DNA from: VAZQ01 sp963771845
Lineage (GTDB): Bacteria > Pseudomonadota > Alphaproteobacteria > Rhizobiales > Xanthobacteraceae
Direction: 5' to 3'
Assembly (NCBI GenBank): GCA_963771845.1
Contig: CAVYVC010000012.1
Coordinates: 6,846-70,845, forward strand
DNA length: 64,000 nt
The notes under the pieces are model-generated. The model made no database searches. It was not told the origin of the DNA and worked only from the letters and a program-made list of their open reading frames with translations. This document shows positions 63,602 through 64,000 of this stretch, one piece after another (position 1 is the first letter of the stretch; every line of letters begins with the position of its first letter). The position numbers and the translations under genes are program-made.

Positions 63602-64000
63602 AGTGGAACGGTGACAGTGTGCTGGCGTTCCGCCAGGATATTGAGCGTCGTGTCCAGCGAAATATCCAACGGCAGGTCTAGCCGGTGAGCAAAAGCGCGT
63701 CAGGGATGCCATAATTGTTCGCCAGGATAACCTGAACGTGATCCACTTGCGAATGCCGCTGTTTGCGGCAGCTAAACGCGGTCAGGTTCGATTGGAAACA
63801 GGACAGAAATGAGCCGTGCGTCTCGCAAGCTAAACAAAACGGTCGCTAGGGCAAAATCACGGATAGCACCAGGCCGAACCGGCGCATCCCGGGCGATTGA
63901 AAATTGATCATTACTACGGTCCGATGATGCACGGAGAATGAACGCCGCCGAGTTTGAAGAGGTGGCGTTGCCTAATTTTAGAGTAAAATCGATACCGTTG
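63602..64000. other. No supported feature
   Basis: This final stretch contains no frame with a recognisable motif or ribosome-binding site, apart from the unconserved upstream extension of the DedA frame. I see no repeat, tRNA or terminator. Confidence 0.6.

Overview
The window reads as chromosome of an alphaproteobacterium of the order Hyphomicrobiales (Rhizobiales), probably near Bradyrhizobiaceae/Xanthobacteraceae. This is inferred from gene families and gene order: a dusB-ntrB-ntrC-ntrY-ntrX block followed by a D-amino-acid aminotransferase, hfq and hflX; an ispD-ispF fusion; a pyruvate dehydrogenase E1 beta subunit carrying its own lipoyl domain; glnB-glnA; and several Bug/TctC solute-binding proteins. 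The DNA is GC-rich, and the antisense frames are therefore open over long distances.

From 0.1 to 54 kb the window is mostly housekeeping. 0.1-6.9 kb: rimO, two crotonase-fold enzymes, metY, a CoA-binding protein, a hotdog thioesterase and rplM-rpsI. 7-18 kb: a diguanylate cyclase, glnB-glnA behind a clear sigma-54 promoter, nnrDE, rlpA, a DD-carboxypeptidase, then tmk-holB-metG. 18-22.7 kb: tatD, a metallo-beta-lactamase phosphodiesterase, mazG, and convergent hflX and hfq. 22.8-31.2 kb: the nitrogen-control block (ntrX, ntrY, ntrC, ntrB, dusB). 31.4-36.4 kb: ispDF, cinA, an AbiEi/AbiEii-type toxin-antitoxin pair that looks inserted, ratA and lipA. 36.5-44 kb: lpdA, pdhC, pdhB, pdhA, ftsB and eno. 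44-53.9 kb: queF, an MFS transporter, kdsA, a NIPSNAP protein, pyrG, secG, tpiA, ppiD and trpE.

From 53.9 kb to the end the content is accessory. There is a tandem ABM-fold protein, two small basic proteins (one behind a CtrA-like box, one facing a LysR gene across paired LysR boxes), three TctC-type binding proteins (two coupled to ogt), a decayed IS4-type element with recognisable terminal inverted repeats, an orphan BrnA-like antitoxin, a frameshifted secreted protein and a frameshifted DedA-family gene.

Four otherwise intact genes (glnA, tmk, abiEii, ratA) each carry one extra base that duplicates a neighbouring A or T. Removing that base restores a full-length product every time. Because glnA and tmk are housekeeping genes, base-insertion errors in the assembly are the likeliest cause, and protein calls there should be repaired before use. 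I saw no rRNA, no complete tRNA and no CRISPR array. The less ordinary signals are regulatory: a hairpin plus G10 tract in the ntrY leader, two LysR-type dyads, a near-leaderless abiE promoter, and a 47-codon reading frame coupled at both ends between two genes.
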